From positions 648,233 to 712,232 of the forward strand of contig NZ_JH806632.1 of assembly GCF_000295095.1 (NCBI RefSeq): a stretch of 64,000 bases of DNA, read 5' to 3'. The notes under the pieces were generated by a model, which did not search any database, had not been told where the DNA came from, and worked only from the letters and a program-made list of their open reading frames with translations. Numbering within the stretch: the first letter of the stretch is position 1; every line of letters starts with the position of its first letter. The translations under genes were made by a program, and so were the position numbers. Positions 30,485-39,512 of the stretch are shown piece after piece. This DNA is from Actinomyces timonensis DSM 23838. GTDB taxonomy: Bacteria > Actinomycetota > Actinomycetes > Actinomycetales > Actinomycetaceae.

Positions 30485-32755
30485 CTACTCGCGGTCCTTG
30501 AGGGCCTCGCCCAGGTCCACCCCCGCCAGGCGCCGCGCGCCCATGAACCGGGCCAGCGCGTAGCAGGCGAGGACCAGGGCGACGATGATCGCGACCGATG
30601 CCGGGTCCAGGGCGAAGCGGAAGGCGGTGGGCTGGGTGGAGATCATGCGCAGCCAGATCGGCCGCATGACGAGGTAGGACAGGGGGATGCCCAGCGCCAG
30701 GGAGGCGAGGATGACGACGAGGTAGTTGCCCAGGTAGAGCCGCCCGACCTCGCGCTCGTCGTAGCCCAGCGCCTTCATGAGGGAGATGGCGTAGGCCTCC
30801 TTGTCCACCACCATGCGCATGAGGAGCACGACGACGAGGATCGTCATGATCGTCGAGGCGCCGAGCAGGGTGGTCATGTGGGGGCCGAGCGCGTCGGTGA
30901 GCGCGTCGATGTCCTCCTCCATCCCCGCCCGGCTGATGACCTGGGCGCTGACGGCGTCGAGCTCGGGGCTGGGGGCGCTCGCCATGACGGCGTTCGTGGC
31001 CGTGGCCGGCTGGCCCGCCAGGGCGTTGGCGGTGTCGAGACTGGACATGAGGGCGGGCTGCGGGTAATCGACGACGCCCGCGACCACCGCGCTCCGACTC
31101 TCGCCTCCCGGGCCGCGCAGGGTAAGGGGGTCACCGTCGTCGAGGCCCTCGCGCAGGGCCGTGGCCGAGGAGACGTAGATCCGCCCGTCGCTCAAGTCGA
31201 GGCCCTGGCCGAGGTAGGGGTCCGCCTCCTCCAGCCCGAGGAGCACGGCGTTACTCCCGCTTCCCTGACTCCCCTGCGCGGTCTCGAGGCTGACTGGGCG
31301 AACCGCGAGCGCCTGGGCGCCCTCCGGCAGCGCCCCCGGGGGCTCCTGCCCGGGGGTGAGAACATAGAGGTGGGAGAAGGGGATCGTGTCATGCACCGAG
31401 TCGGCGAAGGACTCGATGCTGTCGCGCATGCCGAGGCCGAGCACCATGAAGAGCACGGCCAGCACGACGCCGACGAGCATGACGGCGCTGGTTCGCCATT
31501 CACGGATCGCCCCGCGGAGCCGGAAGCGCGTGGGGAAGGAGAACCTGGTCAGTCGGGCGCCTGCCCGCCTCCCGGTGCCCAGTTCGCGACGCAGGAGGGC
31601 CAGCGGCTCCTTGGTGAGCCTGCGGCGCAGCACGAGCGCCCCGATGGCCAGGACGATGAGCACGGGCGCCCCGACGCCGAAGACAACCGCCCGCCCCGTC
31701 AGCCCGATCGAGATCTCGGGGAGGGAGTAGTAGGCGGCGTCCGAGGCCAGGTACGGCGCGAGCAGCAGTCCCGTCCCGGTGCCCGCGCAGGAGCAGACGA
31801 CCGCCAGGGCCACCGGCAGTGTGAGGTAGTGACGGATCAGCTCGCCGGGAGTGAGCCCGAGGGCGTAGAAGGTCCCGATGACGGGGGACTCCTGCCGGAT
31901 GTCCTCGGCCACCATGACCGCCAGGAGGTAGGCGATGACCACCAGCGCGAGGATGCCGGCGATGTATGAGGAGCTCTCTGTCAGTGCCAGGTCATTCGCT
32001 CCCGTGGTGATCCGCCCGTTGGAGTCCGCATCGAGGACGGAGACCACCACGACGCCGGAGGGCGCGCCAGCCCGCATGACGAGGGCGGCGGCCTCCTGAA
32101 TGCTCATGCCGGAGGCGCCCAGGTCCACGGCATATCCGTGGATGGGCGCGAGCTCGCCAGCGGGCCAGGCGCTCATCGTGCCGGGCGCCACGAAGGCGGT
32201 CCCGAAGGCGCGCGAGTCGACGGCGAAGTCGGAGGCGCGGGGCACGACGGTGGTGTAGTCCGGGCTGGAGCCGATGCCCGTCACCCGGAGCTGGCGGCCT
32301 CCGGCCTCGATCGCATCGCCGACGCCGATGGCGTGCTGGGCCGCGTAGTGCTTCTCGACGACGGCCTCGCCGTCGGCGGTGGGCAGCGACCCGGCGTCGA
32401 GGTTGATCCGGTCGACGCGTGAGCGGGACTCGAAGAAGCGCAGGGTCGAGCCCTGCGGTCCCGCGACGTCCGCGTAGGTCGTGTCCTCCAGGACGACGCC
32501 AGTGGCCTCGACGGCCGCGATCTGGTCGGCGCCCAGGGCGCCGGTGGTCTCGATGGCGCCATCCTCGAGGTTGGCGGCCGCCCGTCCGTCGCGCAGGGCG
32601 CTCAGGGAGGCCTGGCTGGCGGAGGCGCTCCCGATGGCCGCCGCGATACCGACAACGATGAGCGCTGCCAGGAGGGCATACCTCGTCTTCTTGGACCACA
32701 GGTCGCGCGGCAGCTGGTGGCGAAGCACCGGCAGGGGCCCGCGAGACCTCACCAT
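30485..32755 (-). CDS. FtsX/MacB-like ABC transporter permease
   Basis: A 756-residue permease with one N-terminal helix (YALLAALIVVGIAAAIG) followed by a 210-residue extracytoplasmic domain, three helices, a second extracytoplasmic domain, and four C-terminal helices: a duplicated FtsX arrangement. LMKALGYDEREVGRLYLGNY near the C-terminus and TFYALGLTPGELIRHYLTLP in the first half are the FtsX coupling segments. Such permeases do not take up solutes; they transmit ATPase strokes to outside domains for export, resistance or wall-enzyme control. The start overlaps the stop of the ATPase gene by seven bases. It ends 66 nt from the convergent CPBP gene. Confidence 0.9.
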   Translation of the reverse strand: MVRSRGPLPVLRHQLPRDLWSKKTRYALLAALIVVGIAAAIGSASASQASLSALRDGRAAANLEDGAIETTGALGADQIAAVEATGVVLEDTTYADVAGPQGSTLRFFESRSRVDRINLDAGSLPTADGEAVVEKHYAAQHAIGVGDAIEAGGRQLRVTGIGSSPDYTTVVPRASDFAVDSRAFGTAFVAPGTMSAWPAGELAPIHGYAVDLGASGMSIQEAAALVMRAGAPSGVVVVSVLDADSNGRITTGANDLALTESSSYIAGILALVVIAYLLAVMVAEDIRQESPVIGTFYALGLTPGELIRHYLTLPVALAVVCSCAGTGTGLLLAPYLASDAAYYSLPEISIGLTGRAVVFGVGAPVLIVLAIGALVLRRRLTKEPLALLRRELGTGRRAGARLTRFSFPTRFRLRGAIREWRTSAVMLVGVVLAVLFMVLGLGMRDSIESFADSVHDTIPFSHLYVLTPGQEPPGALPEGAQALAVRPVSLETAQGSQGSGSNAVLLGLEEADPYLGQGLDLSDGRIYVSSATALREGLDDGDPLTLRGPGGESRSAVVAGVVDYPQPALMSSLDTANALAGQPATATNAVMASAPSPELDAVSAQVISRAGMEEDIDALTDALGPHMTTLLGASTIMTILVVVLLMRMVVDKEAYAISLMKALGYDEREVGRLYLGNYLVVILASLALGIPLSYLVMRPIWLRMISTQPTAFRFALDPASVAIIVALVLACYALARFMGARRLAGVDLGEALKDRE

Positions 32756-33447
32756 GACAGGGCCTCCGCGCGCACCGGCGCCTGGGTGGCGGAGGACTCC
32801 CGCACCTGGCCGTCGCGCACGACGATGCGCCGGTGCGCCATGCGGGAGATGGCCTCGTTGTGGGTGACGATGACGATGGTGGTCCCCAGGTCCTCATTGA
32901 CCCTCTGGAGGAGGGCGAGCATCTCCTTGGAGGTGGAGTAGTCGAGCGCGCCCGTGGGCTCATCGCACAGCAGTACCTCGGGGCGCTTGGCCAGTGCCCG
33001 TGCGATGGCGCAGCGCTGCTGCTGGCCCCCGGAGAGCTGGGAGGGGAACTTGTTCTTGTGCTCGCTCAGCCCCAGCGTGTCCACCAACTCGCCGATGGGC
33101 ATGGGGTTGTCGGCCAGGTGCTCGCAGACCTCGATGTTCTCCAGCACGGTCAGGTTGGGGACGAGGTTGTAGAACTGGAAGACGAAGCCGACGCTCTCGC
33201 GCCGGAAACGGGTGAGGGCCTTCGGGCGCAGGCCGGTAATGCTCTGTCCATTGACGGTGATGGAGCCATCATCCGGGCGGTCCAGTCCGCCGATGCAGTT
33301 GAGGAGAGTGGATTTTCCCGATCCACTCGCGCCCACGACGACGCAGATCTCCCGGTCCTCCACGTGGCAGCTGAGGTCGCGCAGGACCTCGACCCTCCCA
33401 TCGCCCTGGCCGAAGGACTTGCTGATCGACTCGACGACGATGGACAT
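32749..33447 (-). CDS. ABC transporter ATP-binding protein (MacB/LolD type)
   Basis: A 232-residue ATPase partnered with the FtsX-like permease. AGGAGG six bases before the ATG at 33447 fixes the start ([13 protein letters not shown]); two earlier in-frame ATGs overlap that site. Walker A is [16 protein letters not shown], the Q-loop [20 protein letters not shown], the signature [17 protein letters not shown] and Walker [22 protein letters not shown] is the hallmark of the LolD/MacB/FtsE-like group. Confidence 0.93.
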   Translation of the reverse strand: MSIVVESISKSFGQGDGRVEVLRDLSCHVEDREICVVVGASGSGKSTLLNCIGGLDRPDDGSITVNGQSITGLRPKALTRFRRESVGFVFQFYNLVPNLTVLENIEVCEHLADNPMPIGELVDTLGLSEHKNKFPSQLSGGQQQRCAIARALAKRPEVLLCDEPTGALDYSTSKEMLALLQRVNEDLGTTIVIVTHNEAISRMAHRRIVVRDGQVRESSATQAPVRAEALSW

Positions 33448-33478
33448 CCTCATCCTCCTGCGCAGCGACATTTCATCG

Positions 33479-33524
33479 TTGGCGCGTACGCCAAAACGAT
33501 AGACAGATCGGAAGCCCCTGACAA
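33479..33524 (-). promoter_or_regulatory. Promoter with overlapping operator dyad for the ABC pair
   Basis: On the minus strand TTGTCA (33519-33524) and TATCGT (33496-33501) stand 17 bases apart. Immediately downstream, where the transcript should start, TTGGCGCGTACGCCAA (33479-33494) has perfect 6-bp arms round a 4-bp centre. A repressor there would block initiation. No regulator gene is adjacent. Confidence 0.6.
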
Positions 33525-33565
33525 GAGTCCTCGCAGAGCATAGACCCTCTGGCCTCCGGCGAGGC

Positions 33566-33991
33566 TCAGGCCTCCAGCAGGATCGTCACAGGGCCGTCGG
33601 CCTCCATCTCAATGCGCATGTCAGCCCCGAAGCGGCCCGTCGCCACCTCCAGGCCGCGCCCGCGCAGGTCCTCCACGACGGCGTCGACGAGGGGCTCGGC
33701 CACGGGGCCGGGGGCCGCCGCGTTCCAGGTCGGGCGCCTCCCCTTGCGCGCATCGCCGTAGAGCGTGAACTGGGAGACGACGAGCACGGGCGCGCCCGCG
33801 TCAGTCACGGAGAGCTCGCCGTCGAGGAGGCGCAGATCGGCGATCTTGCGGGCGATCGTCGCCACCTGCGCGGGGCCGTCGTCGTGCGTGGCTCCCACGA
33901 GCACCATGAGGCCCGGGCGCGAGATCTCCCCGACGACGTCGCCGTCGACCCGCACCGCCGCGCGGGTGACCCGCTGGAGGACAGCGCGCAT
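33566..33991 (-). CDS. dtd: D-aminoacyl-tRNA deacylase
   Basis: A 141-residue homodimeric editing enzyme that removes D-amino acids (and glycine from tRNA-Ala) from mischarged t[20 protein letters not shown] opens it, the signature [18 protein letters not shown] contains the SQxT motif, and [13 protein letters not shown] holds the chirality-selecting Gly-Pro pair near the end. Length is exactly that of bacterial Dtd. The ATG overlaps the DUF2516 stop. Confidence 0.95.
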   Translation of the reverse strand: MRAVLQRVTRAAVRVDGDVVGEISRPGLMVLVGATHDDGPAQVATIARKIADLRLLDGELSVTDAGAPVLVVSQFTLYGDARKGRRPTWNAAAPGPVAEPLVDAVVEDLRGRGLEVATGRFGADMRIEMEADGPVTILLEA

Positions 33992-34353
33992 CAGCGGCGC
34001 CAGCCCTTCGAGCCACCATTGCCCGGACGCCGGATCGTCGAGCGCACCCGGACCGGCCGGTACATCCGGAGGGCCGGGCGCACATCGGCGAGGTAGACGG
34101 CGTTGGCCACCATCCCCAGCAGCCCGAACAGGGACATCTGCCCCATGAGCAGGACCACCGCGAGGCCAGCGGCGTTGACGCCCACCCAGAAGCCCTTGCT
34201 GCGCTTGCCAGCGGCGATGTAGTGATCGGGCTGACGGACGAGGGAGTCGACCAGCGCCCAGACGCCGATGATCATCCCAGCCGCGAAGAATGCCCACTGC
34301 AGGTAGAAGAGGGTGTAGTAGAGGGCTGTCGCGATGCCGATCAGAATGCTCAC
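33991..34353 (-). CDS. DUF2516 family membrane protein
   Basis: A 120-residue protein with two to three helices (about residues 3-33 and 52-85) and a basic C-terminal tail ([16 protein letters not shown]). The DUF2516 pattern is visible in [25 protein letters not shown]. Role unknown. The GTG start has both a Shine-Dalgarno-like GGAGG and a -10 (TAGGGT) six bases upstream, which suggests a leaderless transcript independent of ygfZ. It is coupled to dtd by an ATGA overlap. Confidence 0.8.
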   Translation of the reverse strand: MSILIGIATALYYTLFYLQWAFFAAGMIIGVWALVDSLVRQPDHYIAAGKRSKGFWVGVNAAGLAVVLLMGQMSLFGLLGMVANAVYLADVRPALRMYRPVRVRSTIRRPGNGGSKGWRR

Positions 34354-34359
34354 GCCTCC

Positions 34360-34365
34360 ACCCTA
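34360..34365 (-). promoter_or_regulatory. -10 box for a leaderless DUF2516 transcript
   Basis: On the minus strand TAGGGT is followed by six bases and then the GTG start at 34353. Confidence 0.45.
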
Positions 34366-34480
34366 ACGGCTCACCGCCATCGGGCTAAGGGCCGCCGCGC
34401 CCGGGCAGAAGCGGCGCGAGGGGATGTCAAGGCCCCAATCGACATCAACATCGGCAGCCAGTGGACCGGCGCGCCACCGC

Positions 34481-35842
34481 TCACGCGGAGCGCGGTCCGC
34501 TGGCCAGGCCGCCCGCGGTCCCGCCATTGCCGAGCCCGATACCGCGGCCGCCCGCGCGCAGTCCCGCACCCGGGCGCTGCGCTGGGCTCGCCTGCGCGCG
34601 CCCCTCGGGACTCACCAGCGGCTCCTGGGCGGCGTCCACCGCGCCGGCCCTGTTGGCAGTACCTGCGTCAACCGCGGCCGCCGCAGACGCCGCCCCAGTG
34701 GCGGGACCCACGGCGCCGTCGTCGTCTGGATCAGCCACATCCACCAGGAGCGCCGCGTCCGCGGGCACGCCCCGGCGCAGGAGGGCGAGGGCGATCGGGC
34801 CGAGCTCGTGGTGACGGGCGACGCTCGTCACCACGCCCACCACCCGCTCCCCCAGGCGCACGGCGGCGCCCGGAAGGGGCGCCTCGCCCGTGAGGCCGTC
34901 GAGCTGCAGGAGGGTGAGGCGGCGGGGCGGGCGCCCGAGGTTGAGGGTGCGGGCCACCGTCTCCTGGCCCGGGTAGCAGCCCTTGTCGAGGTGGACCGCG
35001 GTGCGCAGCCAGTCGAGCTCGTGCGGGATGGCGCGCTCGTCGGCCTCACGGGCCCAGCGGGGGCGCCCCGCCTCAACGCGCAGCGCCTCCCAGGCCAAGG
35101 ACCCGGCCAAGCGGCGCCCCTCGCCCCCGTCGAGGAAGGCATGGGCGATCGCGGGGACGCGCTCAGCGGGGACGAGCACAGCGGCGGCGCGGTAGCCCTT
35201 CCCGGGGTGTCGGGCGGCCTCGAGGCCGACGTCGTAGCTCGTCCCGCCGTCGACGACGCCGGGCCAGGGATCGCGCCAGGTCACAGGCAGGCTCGGGAGG
35301 GGCTGGGCTGCGGCTCCGGCCTCGGGCTCGGCTCCCGGGCCGGTGGTGGGCCCGCCATCCTCGGGGCTGGCGGCGCGCGCCGCCTCCTCCAGGGCGGCGA
35401 TGCCCGCGCCCATCGCGCCGAGGATGGCGACGTCGTCGCGCGGCGCCACCTCGACGCGCAGCATGAAGCGCATCCGCTCCAGGTGCTCGGCGAGCGCCGG
35501 CCCATCGCCCGCGTCGACGACGATCCAGGCGGTGGCGCCGTCGTCGACGACCGCCAGGGCGTGGGAGATCCGCCCGTGGGCGTCCAGGATGAGGGCCTCC
35601 GCGCCGCCGTCGCCCGGGAGCAGGCCCGTGAGGACCTGGCTGGTCAGCGTGGTGAGCCAGGAGAGGCGATCCGGCCCGCTCACGGCCACGACATCCCTGG
35701 CCAGGGCGGTGATCGCCTGCCCCTCGGCCAGGGCGGACTGCTCGCGCAGGGGGTTGCCGTAGTGCGCGGGGACGGCGGCGTCGGGGCTCGCGGCGTCCTC
35801 GGCGATGGCGCCGGGAGAGCCCAGCAGGGCGGAGCAGCGCAT
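34481..35842 (-). CDS. ygfZ: Folate-binding YgfZ-family protein (iron-sulfur repair / tRNA-modification factor)
   Basis: A 453-residue member of the aminomethyltransferase-like COG0354 group. The family signature KGCYPGQETVART, with its conserved Cys, is at about residue 287. The N-terminal GcvT-like fold has GPDRLSWLTTLTSQVLTGL. YgfZ binds tetrahydrofolate and helps some iron-sulfur enzymes such as MiaB. The protein is about 100 residues longer than E. coli YgfZ; the excess is an Ala/Asp-rich tail and a Pro/Ala insertion (about residues 155-190). The ATG overlaps the FABP stop as ATGA. Confidence 0.88.
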   Translation of the reverse strand: MRCSALLGSPGAIAEDAASPDAAVPAHYGNPLREQSALAEGQAITALARDVVAVSGPDRLSWLTTLTSQVLTGLLPGDGGAEALILDAHGRISHALAVVDDGATAWIVVDAGDGPALAEHLERMRFMLRVEVAPRDDVAILGAMGAGIAALEEAARAASPEDGGPTTGPGAEPEAGAAAQPLPSLPVTWRDPWPGVVDGGTSYDVGLEAARHPGKGYRAAAVLVPAERVPAIAHAFLDGGEGRRLAGSLAWEALRVEAGRPRWAREADERAIPHELDWLRTAVHLDKGCYPGQETVARTLNLGRPPRRLTLLQLDGLTGEAPLPGAAVRLGERVVGVVTSVARHHELGPIALALLRRGVPADAALLVDVADPDDDGAVGPATGAASAAAAVDAGTANRAGAVDAAQEPLVSPEGRAQASPAQRPGAGLRAGGRGIGLGNGGTAGGLASGPRSA

Positions 35843-36534
35843 CAGCGGGAGGCCTCGCCGTCGTCGGGGCCCTCAGGAGGCTCGGGGTGCTCGGCGGGCT
35901 CGGGAAGGAGCGCGCCCGGCTGGGTGGCGGGGTCGTCGGGGTCCTCGACCCGCCCGAGGCGGCCGGAGGCGTAGCTCTGGAGCTCCTGTCCGAAGGCGGC
36001 CATGTCCTGCGCCCACATGAGGTCCCCGCCGACGAGCCCGACAACGCGGGTCATCTCGGTCATGGGCGCGCTGGTGCGGGTGCGCCCCACGGCCTGGGTG
36101 CCGATCTGGGCGCGGGGGCCCTGGATCCAGCCCTCCCAGACGCCGACCTGCCCGGCCGGGTCGGCCGAGACCACTTCGAGGCGGGTGATCGGGGTGCGGG
36201 TGTCGGCGTCATCGGCGTCGGGCTGCTCCTGGCCGACGGGGCGCCAGTAGGCCGTCTCCGTGGACCAGATCTGGGCCGGCGCGATGCGCGTGGCGCCCTC
36301 GAGGCCGGGGACCTCGAAGTCGAGGTCCTCCGAGCGCGTGGCGTCCAGGGTCCACACGGTGGTGATCTGGCGAAGGTAGGGGCCGCCGTCGTGCTCGAAG
36401 ACGATCTCCTGGTAGACCGCCTGCTCGGGAATGGTCTCGCCGTAGGTGAGGATGCCGTAGCCGCGCCAGGTGCCGACCAGCCAGGCGAGCGGGTAGAGCT
36501 CGGGGGCCAGGTCCTCGGGGAGGGAGAAAGTCAT
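35842..36534 (-). CDS. FABP-type beta-barrel protein (DUF1794, nitrobindin-like)
   Basis: A 230-residue cytoplasmic protein. LAWLVGTWRGYG (GxWxGxG) near residue 19 and later IWSTETAYWRP are the family marks of actinobacterial FABP-like/THAP4-like ten-strand barrels, some of which bind ferric haem. The haem-ligand histidine cannot be assigned with certainty here. The C-terminal 40 residues are acidic and Pro-rich. TAGGGT six bases before the ATG suggests a leaderless start. It heads the FABP-ygfZ pair. Confidence 0.85.
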   Translation of the reverse strand: MTFSLPEDLAPELYPLAWLVGTWRGYGILTYGETIPEQAVYQEIVFEHDGGPYLRQITTVWTLDATRSEDLDFEVPGLEGATRIAPAQIWSTETAYWRPVGQEQPDADDADTRTPITRLEVVSADPAGQVGVWEGWIQGPRAQIGTQAVGRTRTSAPMTEMTRVVGLVGGDLMWAQDMAAFGQELQSYASGRLGRVEDPDDPATQPGALLPEPAEHPEPPEGPDDGEASR

Positions 36535-36540
36535 GCCCCC

Positions 36541-36546
36541 ACCCTA
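36541..36546 (-). promoter_or_regulatory. -10 box for a leaderless FABP transcript
   Basis: On the minus strand TAGGGT, six bases, then ATG at 36534. No better ribosome site than GGGGG exists between them. Confidence 0.5.
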
Positions 36547-36569
36547 AGCCGCCACCCCGCCCCCTCCAT

Positions 36570-36670
36570 CGAGACCGGGCGAACAGCACGGCGAGACCGG
36601 GCGAACAGCACGGCGAGATGCGAAACCACGCGGCAATCCACAATCTCGCGGTGCTGTTCGCCCGGTCTCG
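36570..36670. repeat. Family 1 intergenic repeat, copy 4 (two-sided)
   Basis: Two exact tandem units lie at 36570-36591 and 36592-36613 and one inverted unit at 36649-36670. Between them CGAGAT and ATCTCG form an inner stem, and the centre contains CAATCCACA, seven of nine bases of a DnaA box. The inverted unit starts 23 nt past the stop of the membrane-protein gene. The direct units lie upstream of the FABP gene. Confidence 0.85.
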
Positions 36671-36693
36671 CTCATAGGGGGAAGCGATGAGTG

Positions 36694-37596
36694 CTAGCCG
36701 GCGACGAAGCTGCCCATGAGACGGGCGATGGCGTAGGACGGCGCCCCGACGGCGAGGATCGGCACGATGGCGCTGGCGATCGCGGCCCGCCCGCCGGGGA
36801 CCCACTGGTGCGTCCACAGCACCCGGTTGGCGGCCGCCATGAGAACACCGGCGGTGAAGCCCACGATGAGGCAGGCCGCTCCGGACTGGGCGGCCTCGCT
36901 GAGCCCCGTGTGCGCCGGGCCGAAGAAGCCGACGACGGCGAGCAGCCCCCCTACGGCGCCCGAGATGATCGCCGGCAGCGTCATGGTGAGCATCTCCAGC
37001 ACCCGGGCGCGCACCTCCAGCGTCGTCAGCAGCGCGCCGACGAACAGCGCCAGGCTGCACGGGACGATGACGGCGGGGTCGGCCACGCCGGGCTCCAGCG
37101 CGCACCACGCGGCGCCGGCGATCGCCACGAGGCCGCCGGAGATCGTGGAGGACAGACTCTCGAGCAGGCTCGCCCTCTCGCCCTTGCGCAGCATCTGCGC
37201 GACGAAGGCGATGAGGATCGACAGGGCCATGACGACGCCCGCGGCGCCGTAGTCCTGCCGCCAGGCCACCGCCAGCGCTCCTGCGACCCCGGTCAGCGCG
37301 ATGACCGCCGTCGAGCCGGCGTCGTGGCGGGCCCGCACGAGCGCCGGCCACCCCTGCGCCATGGCCAGGACGAGGACGAGGACGAGAACCATGCGCACCC
37401 ACACCGCCATGGGGGCCGAGGCGGCGAGGAGGACGGGGATAAGCCCGGCCACCGCCAGGCGGGTCCAGGCGGGGTCCACGATGCCGGCCTCTTTCGGCAC
37501 GGCGCTGCCGCGCCGGGTGCCGTATCCGGGGCGGGAGGCGGCTGGGGTGGGCGCTGAGCGCCCTGGACCGCTCTTGGGATTGGCAGGGGTATCCAC
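36694..37596 (-). CDS. Polytopic membrane protein, function unknown
   Basis: A 300-residue protein. Residues 1-45 are a soluble Pro/Gly/Arg-rich tail. Seven or eight hydrophobic segments follow, with short loops, for example LIPVLLAASAPMAVWVRMVL and IISGAVGGLLAVVGFFGP. The start is a GTG giving VDTPANPKSGPGR. There is no transporter or enzyme signature I recognise. It is divergent from the GlnR-like regulator, with 143 nt between them, so shared control is possible. Confidence 0.75.
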   Translation of the reverse strand: MDTPANPKSGPGRSAPTPAASRPGYGTRRGSAVPKEAGIVDPAWTRLAVAGLIPVLLAASAPMAVWVRMVLVLVLVLAMAQGWPALVRARHDAGSTAVIALTGVAGALAVAWRQDYGAAGVVMALSILIAFVAQMLRKGERASLLESLSSTISGGLVAIAGAAWCALEPGVADPAVIVPCSLALFVGALLTTLEVRARVLEMLTMTLPAIISGAVGGLLAVVGFFGPAHTGLSEAAQSGAACLIVGFTAGVLMAAANRVLWTHQWVPGGRAAIASAIVPILAVGAPSYAIARLMGSFVAG

Positions 37597-37739
37597 ATCT
37601 CGTATCGTCGCACACCCCAGCGCGGTTCCATGACGTGTGCTTGACTTGGGGCGGCCCGCCGGGGCGCCCGGGCACGCCCCCGCGCCGCCCAGGGGCGGCC
37701 AGTCCGGCAGTGCCCAGGAGATCCGATGGGAGGGATCGC

Positions 37740-38411
37740 GTGCGCGTCGTCATGTTCACCCACGCGGCCGATCCCGCGGACGCGCTACCGGCGATGTCGT
37801 TCCTCGACGCGGCGGTGGCCTGCCTGCCCCCGCTGCCCTCGAACTACAGCGCGGTCGACGACGCCGACGCGATCCTCATCGACACGCGCGCGGACCTGAC
37901 CCGGGCCCGCGCCCTGTGCCAGCTCCTGAGCGGCCCGATGGAGTGCGGTCCGATCCTGCTCGTCGTCGACGACGGCGGGGCCGCGGCCGTCCAGGACGAC
38001 TGGGGCGCCTCGGACTTCGTCATGGCCGGCGCCTCCCCCGCCGAGCTCGGCGCGAGGCTGCGGATGCTGCGCCGCGCCGCGCCCGTCTCGAGCGCGCCCC
38101 GGGAGGATCGCTTGGAAGTCGGGGACCTCGTCATCGACGTCACCGCCTACACCGCCAGGATCCATGGGGAGATCCTCGATCTCACCTACAAGGAGTTCGA
38201 GCTCCTCAAGTTCATGGCGATCAACCAGGGCCGCGTCCTGACCCGGGAGATCCTCCTGGACGAGGTCTGGGGCCAGGACTACATCGGAGGGGCGCGGACG
38301 GTGGACGTCCATGTGCGCCGCCTGCGCGCGAAGCTCGGCACGGAGTACGACCAGCTCATCGGGACGGTCCGCAATGTGGGCTACCGCCTCGACGCACCGG
38401 GGAGCATGTAG
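37740..38411 (+). CDS. GlnR-like OmpR-family response regulator (orphan)
   Basis: A 223-residue transcription factor. The GTG at 37740 has GGGAGG six bases upstream. The receiver-like half contains ADAILIDTRADLTRARALCQLL and DDWGASDFVMAGASPAELGARLRML, close to GlnR, where the usual phosphorylation pocket is degenerate. The C-terminal winged helix, LDLTYKEFELLKFMAINQGR and then GGARTVDVHVRRLRAKLG and LIGTVRNVGYRL, is almost textbook GlnR. No sensor kinase is adjacent. GlnR governs nitrogen assimilation in streptomycetes and mycobacteria; in this organism the regulon is unknown, and the nearby DUF47-Pit genes may be targets. Confidence 0.85.
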   Translation: MRVVMFTHAADPADALPAMSFLDAAVACLPPLPSNYSAVDDADAILIDTRADLTRARALCQLLSGPMECGPILLVVDDGGAAAVQDDWGASDFVMAGASPAELGARLRMLRRAAPVSSAPREDRLEVGDLVIDVTAYTARIHGEILDLTYKEFELLKFMAINQGRVLTREILLDEVWGQDYIGGARTVDVHVRRLRAKLGTEYDQLIGTVRNVGYRLDAPGSM

Positions 38412-38876
38412 GGGCGAGCCGGGAGCATGGCAGCGTCACTCAGTGCCAGGCAGGGCCGCCTCATGCCGGCCAGTGCGAGTCCGCGACAGCCCCCTCCAGC
38501 AGCATCGCCATTCCCCCTGTTCCTTCTTTGGCGCGCGTGCTGCGCTGCTGCTACCTTGAAGCCGACGCCGGGTCGCGACGGGCCCCGGGCTCCACCTTGC
38601 GCCGCCACGAGCGGCATTCGCGCCGACTGGCGCTCTTGCGGCCCGGCGTCCTTGACCACGATTCCTTCTCGAGAACGATTCCGACACCGCAGCCGAGAAC
38701 ACGCACCACATCTGAGTATCCCGACCACCTTCACTCACCTGAATCGACTCTTCCCCGAGGCGGCCCGCCCCCAACCGGCCGACCGCCCCCGGGACCCGCC
38801 CCGGGAACGCACCGGGGCCGCGCATTCATGACAGGCGCGGCCATACGAGCCGCCCAGACCAGCAAGGAGCCATTCC
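38412..38876. other. Gene-free stretch between the GlnR-like gene and the phosphate-transport pair
   Basis: These 465 bases show no convincing gene. TTCTCGAGAA at 38666-38675 is a perfect palindrome flanked on both sides by ACGATTCC-type direct repeats (38659-38665 and 38676-38682), which could be a regulator site. TTGACC (38652-38657) overlaps it as a possible -35. AGCAAGGAG before 38877 is the ribosome site for the DUF47 gene. Confidence 0.4.
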
Positions 38877-39497
38877 GTGCGCATCCACCCCCGCAACAAT
38901 GACGAGGCGCTCTTCGACCTTCTCTCGCGGTCCGCGCGTCATCTCGTCATCGCCTGCGATGTCCTCGAGCAGATCGTCGCCGCCGACCGCGAGGAGCGCA
39001 TCGGCCTTCGCGAGACCCTCCACGCCGAGGAGCACGCGGCTGACGACTCGCACCACGAGTTCCAGCGCCTCATCAATGCCACCTTCGTCACCCCCCTGGA
39101 CCGCGAGGACCTCCACCTGCTCGGCTCGACCATGGATGACTGCATGGACCTCGTCGACGAGGCCGGTGACTGCATCGTCCTCTACCACGTCGGGGTCCTG
39201 CCCCAGGCCTGCCACGAGCTGGTCGACATCCTCAAGCAGTGCGCCGAGCTCACCGCGCAGGCCATGCCGCGCCTGAAGTCGCTCAAGGACCTCGAGAGCT
39301 ACTGGGTGAAGATCAACGAGCTGGAGAACCACGGCGACCAGACCTACCGCGCTGGCATCGGCCGGCTCTTCGAGGAGGAGATGGACCCGATCAGCCTCAT
39401 CAAGCGCAAGGAGATCATCGAGCGCATGGAGGCCGCCATCGACGCCTTCGAGTCCCTGGCGAACACGGTCGAGTCGATCGCCGTCCGCGAGTCCTGA
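38877..39497 (+). CDS. DUF47 family protein (Pit accessory, PhoU-like)
   Basis: A 206-residue all-helical cytoplasmic protein. The GTG start has AAGGAG seven bases upstream. The DUF47 fold is recognised by HPRNNDEALFDLLSRSARHL, NATFVTPLDREDLHLLGSTMDD and HGDQTYRAGIGRLFEEEMDPI. Such proteins pair with Pit phosphate carriers and are thought to regulate them. The pit gene follows 15 nt later, so the two form an operon. Confidence 0.92.
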   Translation: MRIHPRNNDEALFDLLSRSARHLVIACDVLEQIVAADREERIGLRETLHAEEHAADDSHHEFQRLINATFVTPLDREDLHLLGSTMDDCMDLVDEAGDCIVLYHVGVLPQACHELVDILKQCAELTAQAMPRLKSLKDLESYWVKINELENHGDQTYRAGIGRLFEEEMDPISLIKRKEIIERMEAAIDAFESLANTVESIAVRES

Positions 39498-39512
39498 CGG
39501 ATCGGCACTGCC

